Shown: positions 17,650 to 27,301 of the stretch, in pieces
Numbering within the stretch: position 1 is the first letter of the stretch
Layout: every line of letters begins with the position of its first letter
DNA from: Treponema sp.
Lineage (GTDB): Bacteria > Spirochaetota > Spirochaetia > Treponematales > Treponemataceae
Assembly (NCBI GenBank): GCA_016294035.1
Contig: JAEDCT010000008.1
Location: 29,871 to 93,870 of the forward strand
DNA length: 64,000 nucleotides
Reading direction: 5' to 3'
Position numbers and translations under genes: made by a program
Notes under the pieces: generated by a model
What the model was told of the DNA's origin: nothing
Databases searched by the model: none
The model's input: the letters and a program-made list of their open reading frames with translations, nothing else

Positions 17650-18768
17650 TTATTTTGTTAGATTCCATTTTCCATTTTCTATCTTAAAGATTTTAGTATC
17701 CTTTTTCTTATAGTTTTCGTATGGTTCTCCAGGTAAAAATGTACAAAACAGCTGGTCATAATCAGGAAGAACACATGTAAATTTTCTTCTTTTCTCGGGA
17801 TCCAGTTCAAGCATCACGTCATCCATAAGCAAAACCGGCTTTTTTCCTGTCACCTGCTTGTAATAAACAGCCTGAGCGGTTCTTAATATCAGTGCAATCA
17901 ATCTTCTTTGCCCAGTAGATGCAGTTGGAATAAAAGGCTCACTTTTTCTTTCAAATAATATTCTATCTCTATGAGGACCACTCATTGTTGTGCACATTAT
18001 TTTTTCTGCTTCTCTTGATAAAAAAAGTTTTTCCATTACTTTTTCCATAGAAGGAACATTCAAATCTCCAAATGTAGAATCATCATCATCAGATTCTTTT
18101 TTCCAGGAAGGATTATATCTTATTTTTACTCCTTCAATTCCTGTTACTTCTTCGTATATATTTCCGAATATCTGATTGAATTTAAAAACTGCATCCTTTC
18201 TTTTCTTTTGAATTTCCAGTCCGCTCATTACCAGCTGAGTATCATAAACTTCAAGCAAATTATAATTTTTCTCTTTCAGACAATTATTTCTGCTTTTCAG
18301 GATTTTTTTATATTTTCTGATAAGATCAATGTACATTACATCATACATACTTAATGACTGATCCAGAAAAAACCTGCGGCGTTCAGGTTCACCCACTGCA
18401 AAATCAAGATCATCATGATTATAAAGCACACAGGGCATGGTATTTATCAATTCTTTTCTGTCTTGAATATATTTACCATCTTTTTCAATTTTCTTTGATT
18501 TAGGCTTAATTTGAAGGGCTGTAGTATGAATTGATCCGTTTTCTTCCCTGAACATGGATCTTACACTCATTTCTGACTCATTTTTTTTTACTATTTCAGA
18601 TTCAACATGAGTTCTGAATGAATTTCCATAAGAAGAATAATACAATGCTTCCAGAAGATTACTTTTACCCTGTCCATTTTGTCCAACAAAAAAAACCTCT
18701 TTTGCAGACAAATCAATAGACGAGTTTTCAAGATTTCTAAAATTATATAGCTGTAATGAAAGAAACAT
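17650..18768 (-). CDS. recF: DNA replication and repair protein RecF
   Basis: A 372-residue SMC-like ATPase that helps load RecA at gaps. The Walker A motif is GQNGQGKS (29-36), the ABC signature region is STGQRRLIAL (about 285) and the Walker B is VLLMDDVMLELD (about 320). Length and order are normal. It starts 2 bp after the dnaN stop, in the canonical dnaA-dnaN-recF order. The gyrB and gyrA genes that often follow recF lie on the other side of dnaA instead. Confidence 0.95.
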   Translation of the reverse strand: MFLSLQLYNFRNLENSSIDLSAKEVFFVGQNGQGKSNLLEALYYSSYGNSFRTHVESEIVKKNESEMSVRSMFREENGSIHTTALQIKPKSKKIEKDGKYIQDRKELINTMPCVLYNHDDLDFAVGEPERRRFFLDQSLSMYDVMYIDLIRKYKKILKSRNNCLKEKNYNLLEVYDTQLVMSGLEIQKKRKDAVFKFNQIFGNIYEEVTGIEGVKIRYNPSWKKESDDDDSTFGDLNVPSMEKVMEKLFLSREAEKIMCTTMSGPHRDRILFERKSEPFIPTASTGQRRLIALILRTAQAVYYKQVTGKKPVLLMDDVMLELDPEKRRKFTCVLPDYDQLFCTFLPGEPYENYKKKDTKIFKIENGKWNLTK

Positions 18769-18770
18769 CC

Positions 18771-19901
18771 TTAGTTGTCAGACTTTGACATTGGCATGAT
18801 AATGTGGAAATAATCAGCTGCAGGTTCTGGTCTCATAGTAACAGCCTTCATTTCTTCCGTAAACTCAAAAGTAATGCGTTCACTATCAATAACCTTTAAT
18901 GGTTCATCTATATAGCGGAAATTCAATGCTATTGTACAAGATTCACCAGCATACTGACATGGAATTTCTTCATCAGCACTACCAAGATCTGATTCCTGAG
19001 AGGTAATCTTGAGAATTCCATCCATAACTGTGAAATAAATTCTTCCAACTCTCTTATCAACCATCTGAGAAACACGCTTAAGTGCTTCAACAAGATCAGA
19101 TTTCTGAATCTGAAATGCATGTGCCTGATTTTCAGGAATTACTCTTTCATAATTAGGAAACTGTCCATCAAGAAGAACTGCACCAAACTTATAGTTTCCA
19201 AACTTGAAGAAAATCATCTTGTCAACAACAGCAACAAATAGATTTCCTTCTTCTGGAGCATGCTTTAGAAGAATATTAAGAATTTTTGGATGTACAATGG
19301 CTGATGGAAAATCACTTATTCCTGCAAGAATAGATTTTGAAATAAAACTCAGGCGTCTTCCATCTGTTGCAACAAGATTAAGATTATCGCCCTTCTTTTC
19401 AAAGAATACTCCATCCATAAAATAACGTGTCTGATCTTCACTTACAGCAAATGAAGTCTGAGAAATCATTTCCTTGAGATCTTTTGAAGATACTTCAAAA
19501 TAAGGTACATTGTCAGCAGAATAGAATTCAGGAAATTTTTCCTGGCTCATGCTCTTCATTTTGAAATTAACCCTTTTATTTACAGGAGTAATTACTACAT
19601 TAATAGGCTGATCATCACCTTCTTTATATTCCTGCTTGAATTCAATTTCTCCAGAAGGACATGTATTAAGAATGCTCAAGAATTTATCACAGTAAATTGT
19701 TGTGCTTCCTTCTTCACTTACCTGAACAGGAACTTCAGTTTCAAAATTTACTTTAAGATCAGTTGCTTTAATTGAAAGTCTATTTTCATGAGCATTTATC
19801 AAAATATTAGAAAGAATAGAGCTGGTATTTTTTGTAGAAATAATTTCCTGAGCAATTGAAATCTCTCTAATCATGGCATCTTTATCAAAAGTAAATTTCA
19901 T
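18771..19901 (-). CDS. dnaN: DNA polymerase III beta subunit (sliding clamp)
   Basis: A 376-residue protein with the three-fold repeated clamp fold. The start MKFTFDKDAMIREISIAQEIISTKNT and the C-terminal ending VTMRPEPAADYFHIIMPMSKSDN, which contains the terminal M(R)P and I(M)PM sequences of the clamp, are characteristic. It forms the ring that tethers DNA polymerase III. A TAGGAG ribosome-binding site lies before the ATG, and recF follows after 2 bp. The origin-like spacer lies between it and dnaA. Confidence 0.97.
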   Translation of the reverse strand: MKFTFDKDAMIREISIAQEIISTKNTSSILSNILINAHENRLSIKATDLKVNFETEVPVQVSEEGSTTIYCDKFLSILNTCPSGEIEFKQEYKEGDDQPINVVITPVNKRVNFKMKSMSQEKFPEFYSADNVPYFEVSSKDLKEMISQTSFAVSEDQTRYFMDGVFFEKKGDNLNLVATDGRRLSFISKSILAGISDFPSAIVHPKILNILLKHAPEEGNLFVAVVDKMIFFKFGNYKFGAVLLDGQFPNYERVIPENQAHAFQIQKSDLVEALKRVSQMVDKRVGRIYFTVMDGILKITSQESDLGSADEEIPCQYAGESCTIALNFRYIDEPLKVIDSERITFEFTEEMKAVTMRPEPAADYFHIIMPMSKSDN

Positions 19902-20223
19902 GATGACTCCTATTAATAATTTTTATTTAAAATTAAAAACTATATTTTTTTCATATTAATATAATTTTTGATTTTTGTATAGTATTTTAAAAGTCAGTGA
20001 ATATTTATGCAAAATAAATAAATTTTTATTCACAAATATTAAATTTATTAAATTTATAAATTTTAGTAATAGTAATAATAGGGGCTGTGAATTTGTGGAA
20101 AACCCTTAGAAATCCTTATTTATGGGCAAGTTTAAAGTGGAAAACTTTATAATTTTAAACACATTTTATCCACATTTCCACAGCAGTATATATTATTAAC
20201 AAGTTATCCACAGATTATAAACA
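19902..20223 (+). other. Probable oriC: DnaA-box spacer between dnaA and dnaN
   Basis: A 322-bp gene-free spacer. The left part (about 19916-20085) is extremely AT-rich and would melt easily. The right part carries perfect DnaA boxes TTATCCACA at 20166-20174 and 20204-20212, a TTTTCCACA-type box on the minus strand at 20094-20102 and a degenerate box at 20174-20182. An AT-rich unwinding stretch beside clustered boxes next to dnaA is the usual bacterial origin design. Genes point away from this area on both sides. The gyrB-dnaA spacer (21664-21856) was considered as an alternative but has no perfect box. Confidence 0.75.
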
Positions 20224-21663
20224 TCATATCCTTTTATATTCTTTTGATTCTCTTATAAGCAATTCAATTGTTGAGTTAAGTGAAGAATCTGTTTTGAGCA
20301 GGTCTTCAATTTTTTCATAACTGTGCATGATTGTTGTATGGTCTCTTCCACCAAATTCATTTCCTATTTCTGGAAAAGAATATTCAGTCAGCTTTCTTGA
20401 AATGTAGACTGCAATTTGTCTTGGAAAAACAAATTTTTTGTTTCTTTTTTCTGATTTTATGTCGCTGAGAGAAATATTGTAATGGCTAGCAACAACTTTC
20501 TGGATATCATCAATCGTTACGTTTGAGTCATAAATTTGATTAAGACTGTCTGAAAGTTTTTTCTTTGCAACATCAATAGTCAGTGGCTTTTGAAGAAGCT
20601 CTGAATAGTTGATCATTGTATTAAGACATGATTCCAGTTCACGAACATTTGAATGAACATTTCTTGCAATATAGTCAATTACATCATCAGGTATTTTTTT
20701 ACCTTTGAGTTCCATTTTCTTTAAAAGAATAGCCTTTCTTGTTTCGTATGAAGGTGGTTGAAGATCTATTGGAGTTCCCAGTTTGAATCTGGACATGAGC
20801 CTTTCTTCAATTCCTTTTAGTTCAGAAAGAGGTCTATCGCAGGTAAATACAATTTGTGCTTTTTTGTTATATAAGGCTTCAAATGTATAAAAAAGTTCTT
20901 CCTGTGTGCTGTCTTTACCCAGAAGAAAGTGAATGTCATCAAGTAGAAGAACATCTACATTTCTGTACTTTTTCTTGAATTTATCAGTACTTTTTTCCCT
21001 GATGGAATGAGTAAATTCATTGATGAAATTTTCTGTTGTGAGATAGATTATTTTTAAGTTTTCTTTTCCTTCAGGAGGATTTTCAAAAATATAGTTTCCA
21101 ATTGACTGCATTAAATGAGTTTTTCCAAGTCCAGTTCCTCCATAAAGAAGAAGAGGGCTGTATCCATGTCCTGGATTTTTAGCAGCAGCAAGTGAAACAC
21201 TATATGCAAAATCAGAATTGTCACCTATAACAAAGTTTTCAAATCTCAAATCACTGTTTAATTGAGGATGTGTTTGTTTTTTGGGTACAGATTCTTCATG
21301 TTTTATGGTGTCAGATGATATTGATTTATCTGTTTTATCTTCCTGATTTGATGAATTTATGGGTACATATAATGTAGTTTCCTTCTTTTTAACAACATAA
21401 TTTATGGTGACAGTCATTCCCAGCAATTCTTCAATTTTAGACTGTATGGCACTAATGTATCCTTTTGTTATCATGCTGTTCCACATGAAATCTGAAGGAA
21501 CAGATACAGTTATCTGAGGAATTGAATTATCTGAAATGGAATCTTCCACATAAGACATGTTGAACCAGAGATTGAATTCATTTTCATGTCCATTTGCTTT
21601 GTATTCTTCTTTTAATAAGTTGTAGGCTTCATCCCAAAAGCCGCGGAAATTTTCTTCACCCAT
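20224..21663 (-). CDS. dnaA: Chromosomal replication initiator DnaA
   Basis: A 479-residue protein. Domain I is at about 1-90, a variable linker at about 95-135, the AAA+ domain has Walker A GGTGLGKT (175-182) and Walker B VLLLDDIHFL, and domain IV ends with the DNA-binding signature FGGRDHTTIMHS. DnaA-ATP binds the boxes next door to open the origin. I start at the ATG at 21663 (MGEENFRGFWDEA), the expected DnaA N-terminus; an in-frame TTG at 21744 would add 27 unusual residues. A good promoter lies 10 nt upstream of the ATG, inside that extension, which supports this choice. Confidence 0.96.
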   Translation of the reverse strand: MGEENFRGFWDEAYNLLKEEYKANGHENEFNLWFNMSYVEDSISDNSIPQITVSVPSDFMWNSMITKGYISAIQSKIEELLGMTVTINYVVKKKETTLYVPINSSNQEDKTDKSISSDTIKHEESVPKKQTHPQLNSDLRFENFVIGDNSDFAYSVSLAAAKNPGHGYSPLLLYGGTGLGKTHLMQSIGNYIFENPPEGKENLKIIYLTTENFINEFTHSIREKSTDKFKKKYRNVDVLLLDDIHFLLGKDSTQEELFYTFEALYNKKAQIVFTCDRPLSELKGIEERLMSRFKLGTPIDLQPPSYETRKAILLKKMELKGKKIPDDVIDYIARNVHSNVRELESCLNTMINYSELLQKPLTIDVAKKKLSDSLNQIYDSNVTIDDIQKVVASHYNISLSDIKSEKRNKKFVFPRQIAVYISRKLTEYSFPEIGNEFGGRDHTTIMHSYEKIEDLLKTDSSLNSTIELLIRESKEYKRI

Positions 21664-21673
21664 AGGACTTTTA

Positions 21674-21702
21674 AATATAATGATTATTTTATTATTTGAC
21701 AA
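21674..21702 (-). promoter_or_regulatory. Predicted dnaA promoter
   Basis: On the minus strand TTGTCA (21697-21702), a 17-bp spacer and TATATT (21674-21679) lie 10 nt before the ATG. The implied leader is only 3-4 nt with no Shine-Dalgarno. Confidence 0.55.
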
Positions 21703-21788
21703 CTTCAACAGGGGAACGTCAATTCTATATTTTAATAAATTCAATGAATCAATAGTTTTATTTTATTAGTATAAATAAGAGTGTTTAA

Positions 21789-21817
21789 TTGAAAAATTTG
21801 TTAAAAATTGATATACT
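21789..21817 (+). promoter_or_regulatory. Predicted gyrB promoter
   Basis: TTGAAA (21789-21794), a 17-bp spacer and TATACT (21812-21817). The leader is about 33 nt and contains an AGAGGAA ribosome-binding site before the ATG at 21857. Confidence 0.65.
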
Positions 21818-21856
21818 TTCTTCCTATTAAATTAATATTATTTTAAGAGGAAATAT

Positions 21857-23851
21857 ATGTCTGACGAATATGGAGCAAGTAGTATTCAGGTATTGAAAGG
21901 TCTTGAAGCTGTAAGAAAAAGACCTGGTATGTATATTGGATCTACTGGGCCAAATGGACTTCATCACCTTGTATACGAAGTTGTTGATAACAGTATTGAT
22001 GAAGCAATGGCTGGATATTGTAAGAATATTACTGTTGCTTTGGAAAAAGATGACATTTGTCGAATTGAAGATGATGGACGTGGTATTCCTATTGATATTC
22101 ACCCTACAGAAAAGGTGAGTGCTCTTGAGCTTGTTCTTACCCGTCTTCATGCCGGTGGTAAATTTGATAAGTCAAATTACAAGGTTTCCGGCGGTTTGCA
22201 TGGTGTAGGTGTTTCCTGTGTAAATGCTCTTTCTGTGTGGATGGAAGCTTTTGTTAACAGGGAAGGAAAATCATATACTCAGCGTTATGAAAAAGGTGTT
22301 CCTAAGACAAAAGTAGAGTGTATTGGTGAAACTGATCTTCATGGTACAACAATTCGCTGGAAAAGTGATCCTACTATTTTCCAGGAAACTGTTACTTATG
22401 ATTTTGATGTTCTTCTTTCCCGTCTTCGTGAACTTGCTTTCCTTAATCCTGGAATTCAAATTACTTTCCGCGATGAAAGATTGGAAAATCCTAAGGAAAT
22501 CGTTCTTAAATTTGAAGGCGGTATAAACGAATATACTAAATACCTTAATAATGATCTTAAAGCCAGAAAAAAGGCTGACAAAATTGTTCCTGATGAACCA
22601 ATTTACATTACTGGTGAACAGAATGATGTTATTGTAGAAGTTTCATTACAGTATAATGATGGATATGAAGAAAGCATTTATTCCTATGTGAATGACATTA
22701 ATACACGTGAAGGTGGAACTCATCTTGATGGTTTTAAGAATGCACTTACATTTGTAATGAACAAGGCTTTGGATAACAATGAAAAGCTTTTTAAGAAGCT
22801 CAATCCAAAGGTTGACAGAAACAAAAAGCCAAGTGATGCAGACAAGAAAAAGGAAATAAAAATTGAACGTCTTACAGGTGATGATGTTCGTACAGGTATT
22901 GCCGCAGTAATTTCAGTAAAAGTTCCTGAGCCTCAGTTTGAAGGTCAAACAAAACAGAAACTTGGAAATACAGAAGTCCGATCAATTGTATATTCTCTTA
23001 CAACAGAAAAACTTACTCTCTGGTTTGAACAGAATCCTCAAATCTGTAATTCTATTCTTGAAAAGGCAGTTAACGAGGCTTTAGGTAGAATCAAGGCACG
23101 CAAGGCGATTGAAACAAACCGCAAGACTGGAATGGATTCCTTTGGCCTTCCAGGAAAACTTGCAGACTGTTCTTCAAATAAACCAGAAGAATGTGAAGTC
23201 TACATAGTCGAAGGAGATTCTGCCGGAGGTTCTGCAAAGCAGGGTAGAAATCCAAAGACACAGGCTATTCTTCCTTTGTGGGGTAAAATGCTCAACGTTG
23301 AAAAAGTTGATCCTTCAAAGGTAATGAACAATGAAAAACTCTGGCCTGTTATTGCTTCTTTAGGAACTGGAATTGGAAAGGACTTTAACATCGAAAAACT
23401 CCGCTACCACAAGATAATCATCATGGCCGATGCCGATGTGGACGGTGCACATATTTCAACTTTGCTTATGACTTTCTTCTTCCGATTTATGCCTCAACTT
23501 ATTGAAAAAGGTTATGTCTACATTGCCATGCCTCCTCTTTATAGAGTTGAATACAAAAAACAGAAGTACAAGAAATTTGTTTTCAGTGATGAAGAGAGAG
23601 ATCAGGCTCTGGAAGAACTTGGAGAAAACCGCGACAAGGCCGAAGTTCAACGTTACAAAGGTCTTGGTGAAATGGAATGGCAGGAACTTAAGGAAACAAC
23701 CATGGCTCCTGAAAACCGAAAGATGAAACAGGTAAAGATTACAGATGCCCAGATGGCAGACCAGATTTTCTCAATCCTTATGGGTGATGATGTTGATCCA
23801 CGACGCAAATTCATCGAAGAAAATGCTGAATATGCAACACTGGATGTTTAA
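21857..23851 (+). CDS. gyrB: DNA gyrase subunit B
   Basis: A 664-residue ATPase subunit of gyrase. It shows the GHKL ATP site (EVVDNSIDEA, DDGRGIP, GLHGVGVSCVNAL), the Toprim signature EGDSAGGSAKQGR and the metal-binding DADVDGAHI. The insertion-free length and the RYKGLGEM segment near the C-terminus fit the shorter gyrase B class. It precedes gyrA by 21 bp, so the two are co-transcribed, and diverges from dnaA. Confidence 0.97.
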   Translation: MSDEYGASSIQVLKGLEAVRKRPGMYIGSTGPNGLHHLVYEVVDNSIDEAMAGYCKNITVALEKDDICRIEDDGRGIPIDIHPTEKVSALELVLTRLHAGGKFDKSNYKVSGGLHGVGVSCVNALSVWMEAFVNREGKSYTQRYEKGVPKTKVECIGETDLHGTTIRWKSDPTIFQETVTYDFDVLLSRLRELAFLNPGIQITFRDERLENPKEIVLKFEGGINEYTKYLNNDLKARKKADKIVPDEPIYITGEQNDVIVEVSLQYNDGYEESIYSYVNDINTREGGTHLDGFKNALTFVMNKALDNNEKLFKKLNPKVDRNKKPSDADKKKEIKIERLTGDDVRTGIAAVISVKVPEPQFEGQTKQKLGNTEVRSIVYSLTTEKLTLWFEQNPQICNSILEKAVNEALGRIKARKAIETNRKTGMDSFGLPGKLADCSSNKPEECEVYIVEGDSAGGSAKQGRNPKTQAILPLWGKMLNVEKVDPSKVMNNEKLWPVIASLGTGIGKDFNIEKLRYHKIIIMADADVDGAHISTLLMTFFFRFMPQLIEKGYVYIAMPPLYRVEYKKQKYKKFVFSDEERDQALEELGENRDKAEVQRYKGLGEMEWQELKETTMAPENRKMKQVKITDAQMADQIFSILMGDDVDPRRKFIEENAEYATLDV

Positions 23852-23872
23852 TGTTAATGACAGGAAACTAAA

Positions 23873-26356
23873 ATGATTGAAAAGATAAAATACGAAGAAA
23901 AGCAGACTCCAGAAGGTGGATATATTTTAACAGCTCCTATTGAACATGAAATGCAGCGTTCATTTATTGACTATTCAATGTCGGTAATTGTTGAACGTGC
24001 TTTGCCTGATGTACGCGATGGATTAAAGCCGGTTCACCGAAGAATTCTTTATGCCATGGCAGAAGAAAATCTTGTTGCAAGTGGAAAAACAAAAAAATGT
24101 GCAACCGTAGTCGGTGATGTACTCGGTCGTTATCACCCACACGGAGATGCTTCCGTTTACGATGCAATGGTTCGTCTTGGTCAGGCTTTTTCTTTAAGGT
24201 ATATGCCTGTCACAAAGCAGGGTAACTTCGGAGGTATAGACGGATCTCCTGCAGCCGCTTACCGTTACACTGAGGCAAAAATGTCAAAGGTTGCCGAAGT
24301 AATGGTAGAAGACATCAAGAAAGACACAGTTGATTTCAGTCCTAACTTTGATGATACAAGACAGGAACCAAAAGTTCTTCCTGCAGCATTCCCATTCCTT
24401 TTGTGTAACGGTTCAACTGGTATTGCCGTTGGTATGGCCACAAATATGCCTCCGCACAATCTTAGGGAAGTTGGAGCTGCCATCTGTGCTTATATTGATA
24501 ATCCTGAATGTAAAGTTGAAGATTTGATGCAGCACATGAAAGGACCGGATTTTCCTACTGGTGGTATCATTTTTGGAAAGAAAGGTATTGCTGATGCATA
24601 CAAAACTGGACGCGGTAAAATTTTAATTCGTGCCCGTTTTACGATTGAAGTTGATACAAAGGGAAAAGAAAAAATTGTATTCACTGAAATTCCTTACCAG
24701 ACAAGAACTGATGATCTGGTTAAAAAAATAGCAGACCTTGCAAAAGAAGGAGTTATTGAAGGCATTGAACGTGTTAATGATGGCAGTCATGGTGATGATG
24801 TTCGTATTGAAGTTGATATAAAAAGAACTGCAATTGCAAAAGTTGTTATCAATCAGATTTTTGCAAAGACACCACTTCAATCTTCTTATGGAATCATAAA
24901 CCTTGCTCTTGTTCCATCTGGAAAGGGACTTGCACCGCAGGTTCTCAATTTAAAGCAGATTATAAAACACTTTGTTGATCATCGTGATGAAGTAATTACA
25001 CGCCGTACAAAATTTGAACTTGCAGTTGCAAAGAAAAAGGAACACATCCTTGAAGCAAAAATTACTGCAGTTGACTGTGTTGATGAAGTAATTCAGATTA
25101 TCCGTTCAAGTAAGGATGAACCTGAAGCTAAGAAGAGACTTGAGGCAAGATTCGGATTTGATGAAGAACAGAGCCAGGCCATCGTTGATCTTCGCCTCGG
25201 AGTTCTTACTTCTTTGCGCATTGATGAACTTAAGATTGAAATGGAACAGCTTAAGACAGAGATTGCACGTCTTGAAGATCTGCTTGCACATCATGAAAAA
25301 ATTCTTAACCTTATTAAGGAAGAAACAAATGCCATCGTAGAAAAATTCGGCGATGACAGAAAGACAGACATTGTTGCCGGCGAAGTTGAGACAATCAATG
25401 TTGAAGACATGATAAAGGAAGAAGACATGGTTGTTCTCATTTCAAAGCTTGGTTACATTAAACGTGTTCCTGTTTCTCAGTATAAGAGTCAGGGTAGGGG
25501 AGGCAAGGGGGTTATTTCCGCCAAGCTTGTTGAGGAAGACTACATCAATCAGATGTTTGTTGCTTCTACCCATGATTACCTTATGTTCATTACAACGGCA
25601 GGAAAAGCTTACTGGGTTAAGGTTCACGAAATTCCAGAAGCATCTAAAACTAGCCGAGGAAGTCATGTAAAGTCATTTTTAACCCTTGGAAATGAAGATA
25701 TTACTACTACTGTTGCTCTTAAAGACTTTAAGGATGATGAATTCCTCTTTATGGCTACAGCAAATGGTGTTGTAAAGAAAACTCCTACAAGTGAATTTAA
25801 GAATGCAAAGGCTCGTGGAACAACTGCCGTTCGTCTTGATGACGGAGATACTCTTGTAAGCTCGATCCTTACATCTGGCAGCGATGAAATTCTTCTCGTC
25901 AGCCGACGTGGACAGGCCCTCCGCATTGAAGAAAATGATGTTCGTCCAATGGGAAAGACAAGCCGCGGTGTTGCAGGTATCAAGCTTGCAAGTGGTGATG
26001 AACTTGCTTCAGCTATTCGTATTCAGAAAGAGGAAGATGCTAGAATTCTTGTTGTTACAGAAAAAGGAATTGGTAAGCGAGTAGATCCTGCAGAGTTTAA
26101 TGCTCACGGACGAGGAACCGGCGGCCAGAAAATTTTCGGTAATGTTGATGACAAGGGAGAAATTATTGGAGCCCTCTGTGTTCGTGAAAGCGACAGCGTT
26201 ATGTGCATAACAAGTCAGGGAACTTCTGTTCGTGTTGAAGCCAAGGACATTACAGTTCAGGGAAGAAGCGCTAGTGGAATCAAGGTTGTTTCTATCACTG
26301 ACCCAGATTATGTTGTAGGCGTAGACAGAATTGCCAACGAAGAAGAGGAAAAATAA
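23873..26356 (+). CDS. gyrA: DNA gyrase subunit A
   Basis: An 827-residue DNA-cleaving subunit. The catalytic tyrosine is Tyr 132 in AAAYRYTEAKMSK. The GyrA-box of the wrapping domain reads GRGGKG (about residue 541), and six beta-pinwheel blades follow, so this is gyrase rather than topoisomerase IV. The quinolone-resistance region reads HPHGDASVYDAMV: the position equivalent to E. coli Ser 83 is Ala 93, while the acidic Asp 97 (equivalent to Asp 87) is kept. A terminator follows 28 bp after the stop. Confidence 0.97.
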   Translation: MIEKIKYEEKQTPEGGYILTAPIEHEMQRSFIDYSMSVIVERALPDVRDGLKPVHRRILYAMAEENLVASGKTKKCATVVGDVLGRYHPHGDASVYDAMVRLGQAFSLRYMPVTKQGNFGGIDGSPAAAYRYTEAKMSKVAEVMVEDIKKDTVDFSPNFDDTRQEPKVLPAAFPFLLCNGSTGIAVGMATNMPPHNLREVGAAICAYIDNPECKVEDLMQHMKGPDFPTGGIIFGKKGIADAYKTGRGKILIRARFTIEVDTKGKEKIVFTEIPYQTRTDDLVKKIADLAKEGVIEGIERVNDGSHGDDVRIEVDIKRTAIAKVVINQIFAKTPLQSSYGIINLALVPSGKGLAPQVLNLKQIIKHFVDHRDEVITRRTKFELAVAKKKEHILEAKITAVDCVDEVIQIIRSSKDEPEAKKRLEARFGFDEEQSQAIVDLRLGVLTSLRIDELKIEMEQLKTEIARLEDLLAHHEKILNLIKEETNAIVEKFGDDRKTDIVAGEVETINVEDMIKEEDMVVLISKLGYIKRVPVSQYKSQGRGGKGVISAKLVEEDYINQMFVASTHDYLMFITTAGKAYWVKVHEIPEASKTSRGSHVKSFLTLGNEDITTTVALKDFKDDEFLFMATANGVVKKTPTSEFKNAKARGTTAVRLDDGDTLVSSILTSGSDEILLVSRRGQALRIEENDVRPMGKTSRGVAGIKLASGDELASAIRIQKEEDARILVVTEKGIGKRVDPAEFNAHGRGTGGQKIFGNVDDKGEIIGALCVRESDSVMCITSQGTSVRVEAKDITVQGRSASGIKVVSITDPDYVVGVDRIANEEEEK

Positions 26357-26384
26357 AAATTAAATCAACCTTAAATTGATTTGC

Positions 26385-26417
26385 AAACCGTCTGTAGAAA
26401 TGCAGGCGGTTTTTTTA
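26385..26417 (+). terminator. Rho-independent terminator after gyrA
   Basis: A 10-bp stem (26385-26394 with 26403-26412, one mismatch or G-U) and an 8-nt loop run into a T tract. A smaller hairpin precedes it at 26362-26382. Confidence 0.9.
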
Positions 26418-26430
26418 TATTCTATATGCC

Positions 26431-27291
26431 ATGTGGATGATTTTAGTTTTGGTGTACGGGCTTATAAAAGGAATCAGGGAAATCTGCAAGAAAAAGGCTC
26501 TTGAAAAAAATTCAGTCATAGAAGTTCTTCTTGTATATACGTTCATTTCTTTTTTGATTTGTATTCCACAATTTCCAGAGGCAAAAGGCTTAACCATAAA
26601 TCAGTATTTTTGGGTTGCAGTAAAAGCATTCATAATTTTTGTTGCCTGGATTGCAGGTTTTAAGGCAGTTAAAAATCTTCCAATTAGTCTTTGTGGTGTT
26701 CTTGATCTTTCCAGGGTACTTTTTGCATCTCTTCTTGGAGTTCTTGTTCTTGGTGAACAGATTACGATTTATAAGGCAGTTGGACTTTTGTTTGTTAGCA
26801 TTGGTCTTATGTTCCTGAAGTTTAATCCCTTTGTTAAGAAAGAACATTTACCAGCTTCTGATTCCAAGTCATCTACGTTTTGTGTTTTCCTGGCATTCCT
26901 TTCATGTATTTTGAATGCTGTTTCTGGGCTTATGGATAAAATTCTCATGAAGGAAATAAATTCCAGCCAGCTTCAGTTTTGGTATGTTTTGTTCATGGTA
27001 ATTTTTTATGCTTTGTATACATTAGTCAGACGAGTTAAGATTAATAAGAGTATTTTAAAGAATATCTGGGTTTGGTTTCTTGCTATCGGATTAATTGCCA
27101 TGGATAAATGTCTTTTTATTGCCAATGGCTATCCTGAAAGCCAGGTAACTGTCATGACTCTCATTAAACAGGTGAGCGTAATTGTTGCCATCATAGGTGG
27201 AAAATTTGTCTTCAAGGAAAAGAATATCCTCCACAAAATAATTTGTGCTGCAATCATTATCATTGGAATTTTAATCGGAATAATGGGGTAG
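26431..27291 (+). CDS. EamA/DMT-family membrane transporter
   Basis: A 286-residue protein with about ten hydrophobic helices in two halves of five, the duplicated EamA arrangement. Typical phrases are VLVLGEQITIYKAVGLLFVSIGLMFLKF at the end of the first half and FKEKNILHKIICAAIIIIGILIGI at the end of the second. Members export metabolites or amino acids; the substrate is unknown. It begins 14 bp after the gyrA terminator, with no clear ribosome-binding site, and the AraC-type regulator starts 10 bp after its stop, suggesting that the two are expressed together. Confidence 0.85.
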   Translation: MWMILVLVYGLIKGIREICKKKALEKNSVIEVLLVYTFISFLICIPQFPEAKGLTINQYFWVAVKAFIIFVAWIAGFKAVKNLPISLCGVLDLSRVLFASLLGVLVLGEQITIYKAVGLLFVSIGLMFLKFNPFVKKEHLPASDSKSSTFCVFLAFLSCILNAVSGLMDKILMKEINSSQLQFWYVLFMVIFYALYTLVRRVKINKSILKNIWVWFLAIGLIAMDKCLFIANGYPESQVTVMTLIKQVSVIVAIIGGKFVFKEKNILHKIICAAIIIIGILIGIMG

Positions 27292-27301
27292 GATGATTTT
27301 T

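Noticed and set aside
21664..21856. dnaA-gyrB spacer as the replication origin
   Set aside because: It holds two divergent promoters but no perfect DnaA box; the dnaA-dnaN spacer has four box-like sites and a melting region.
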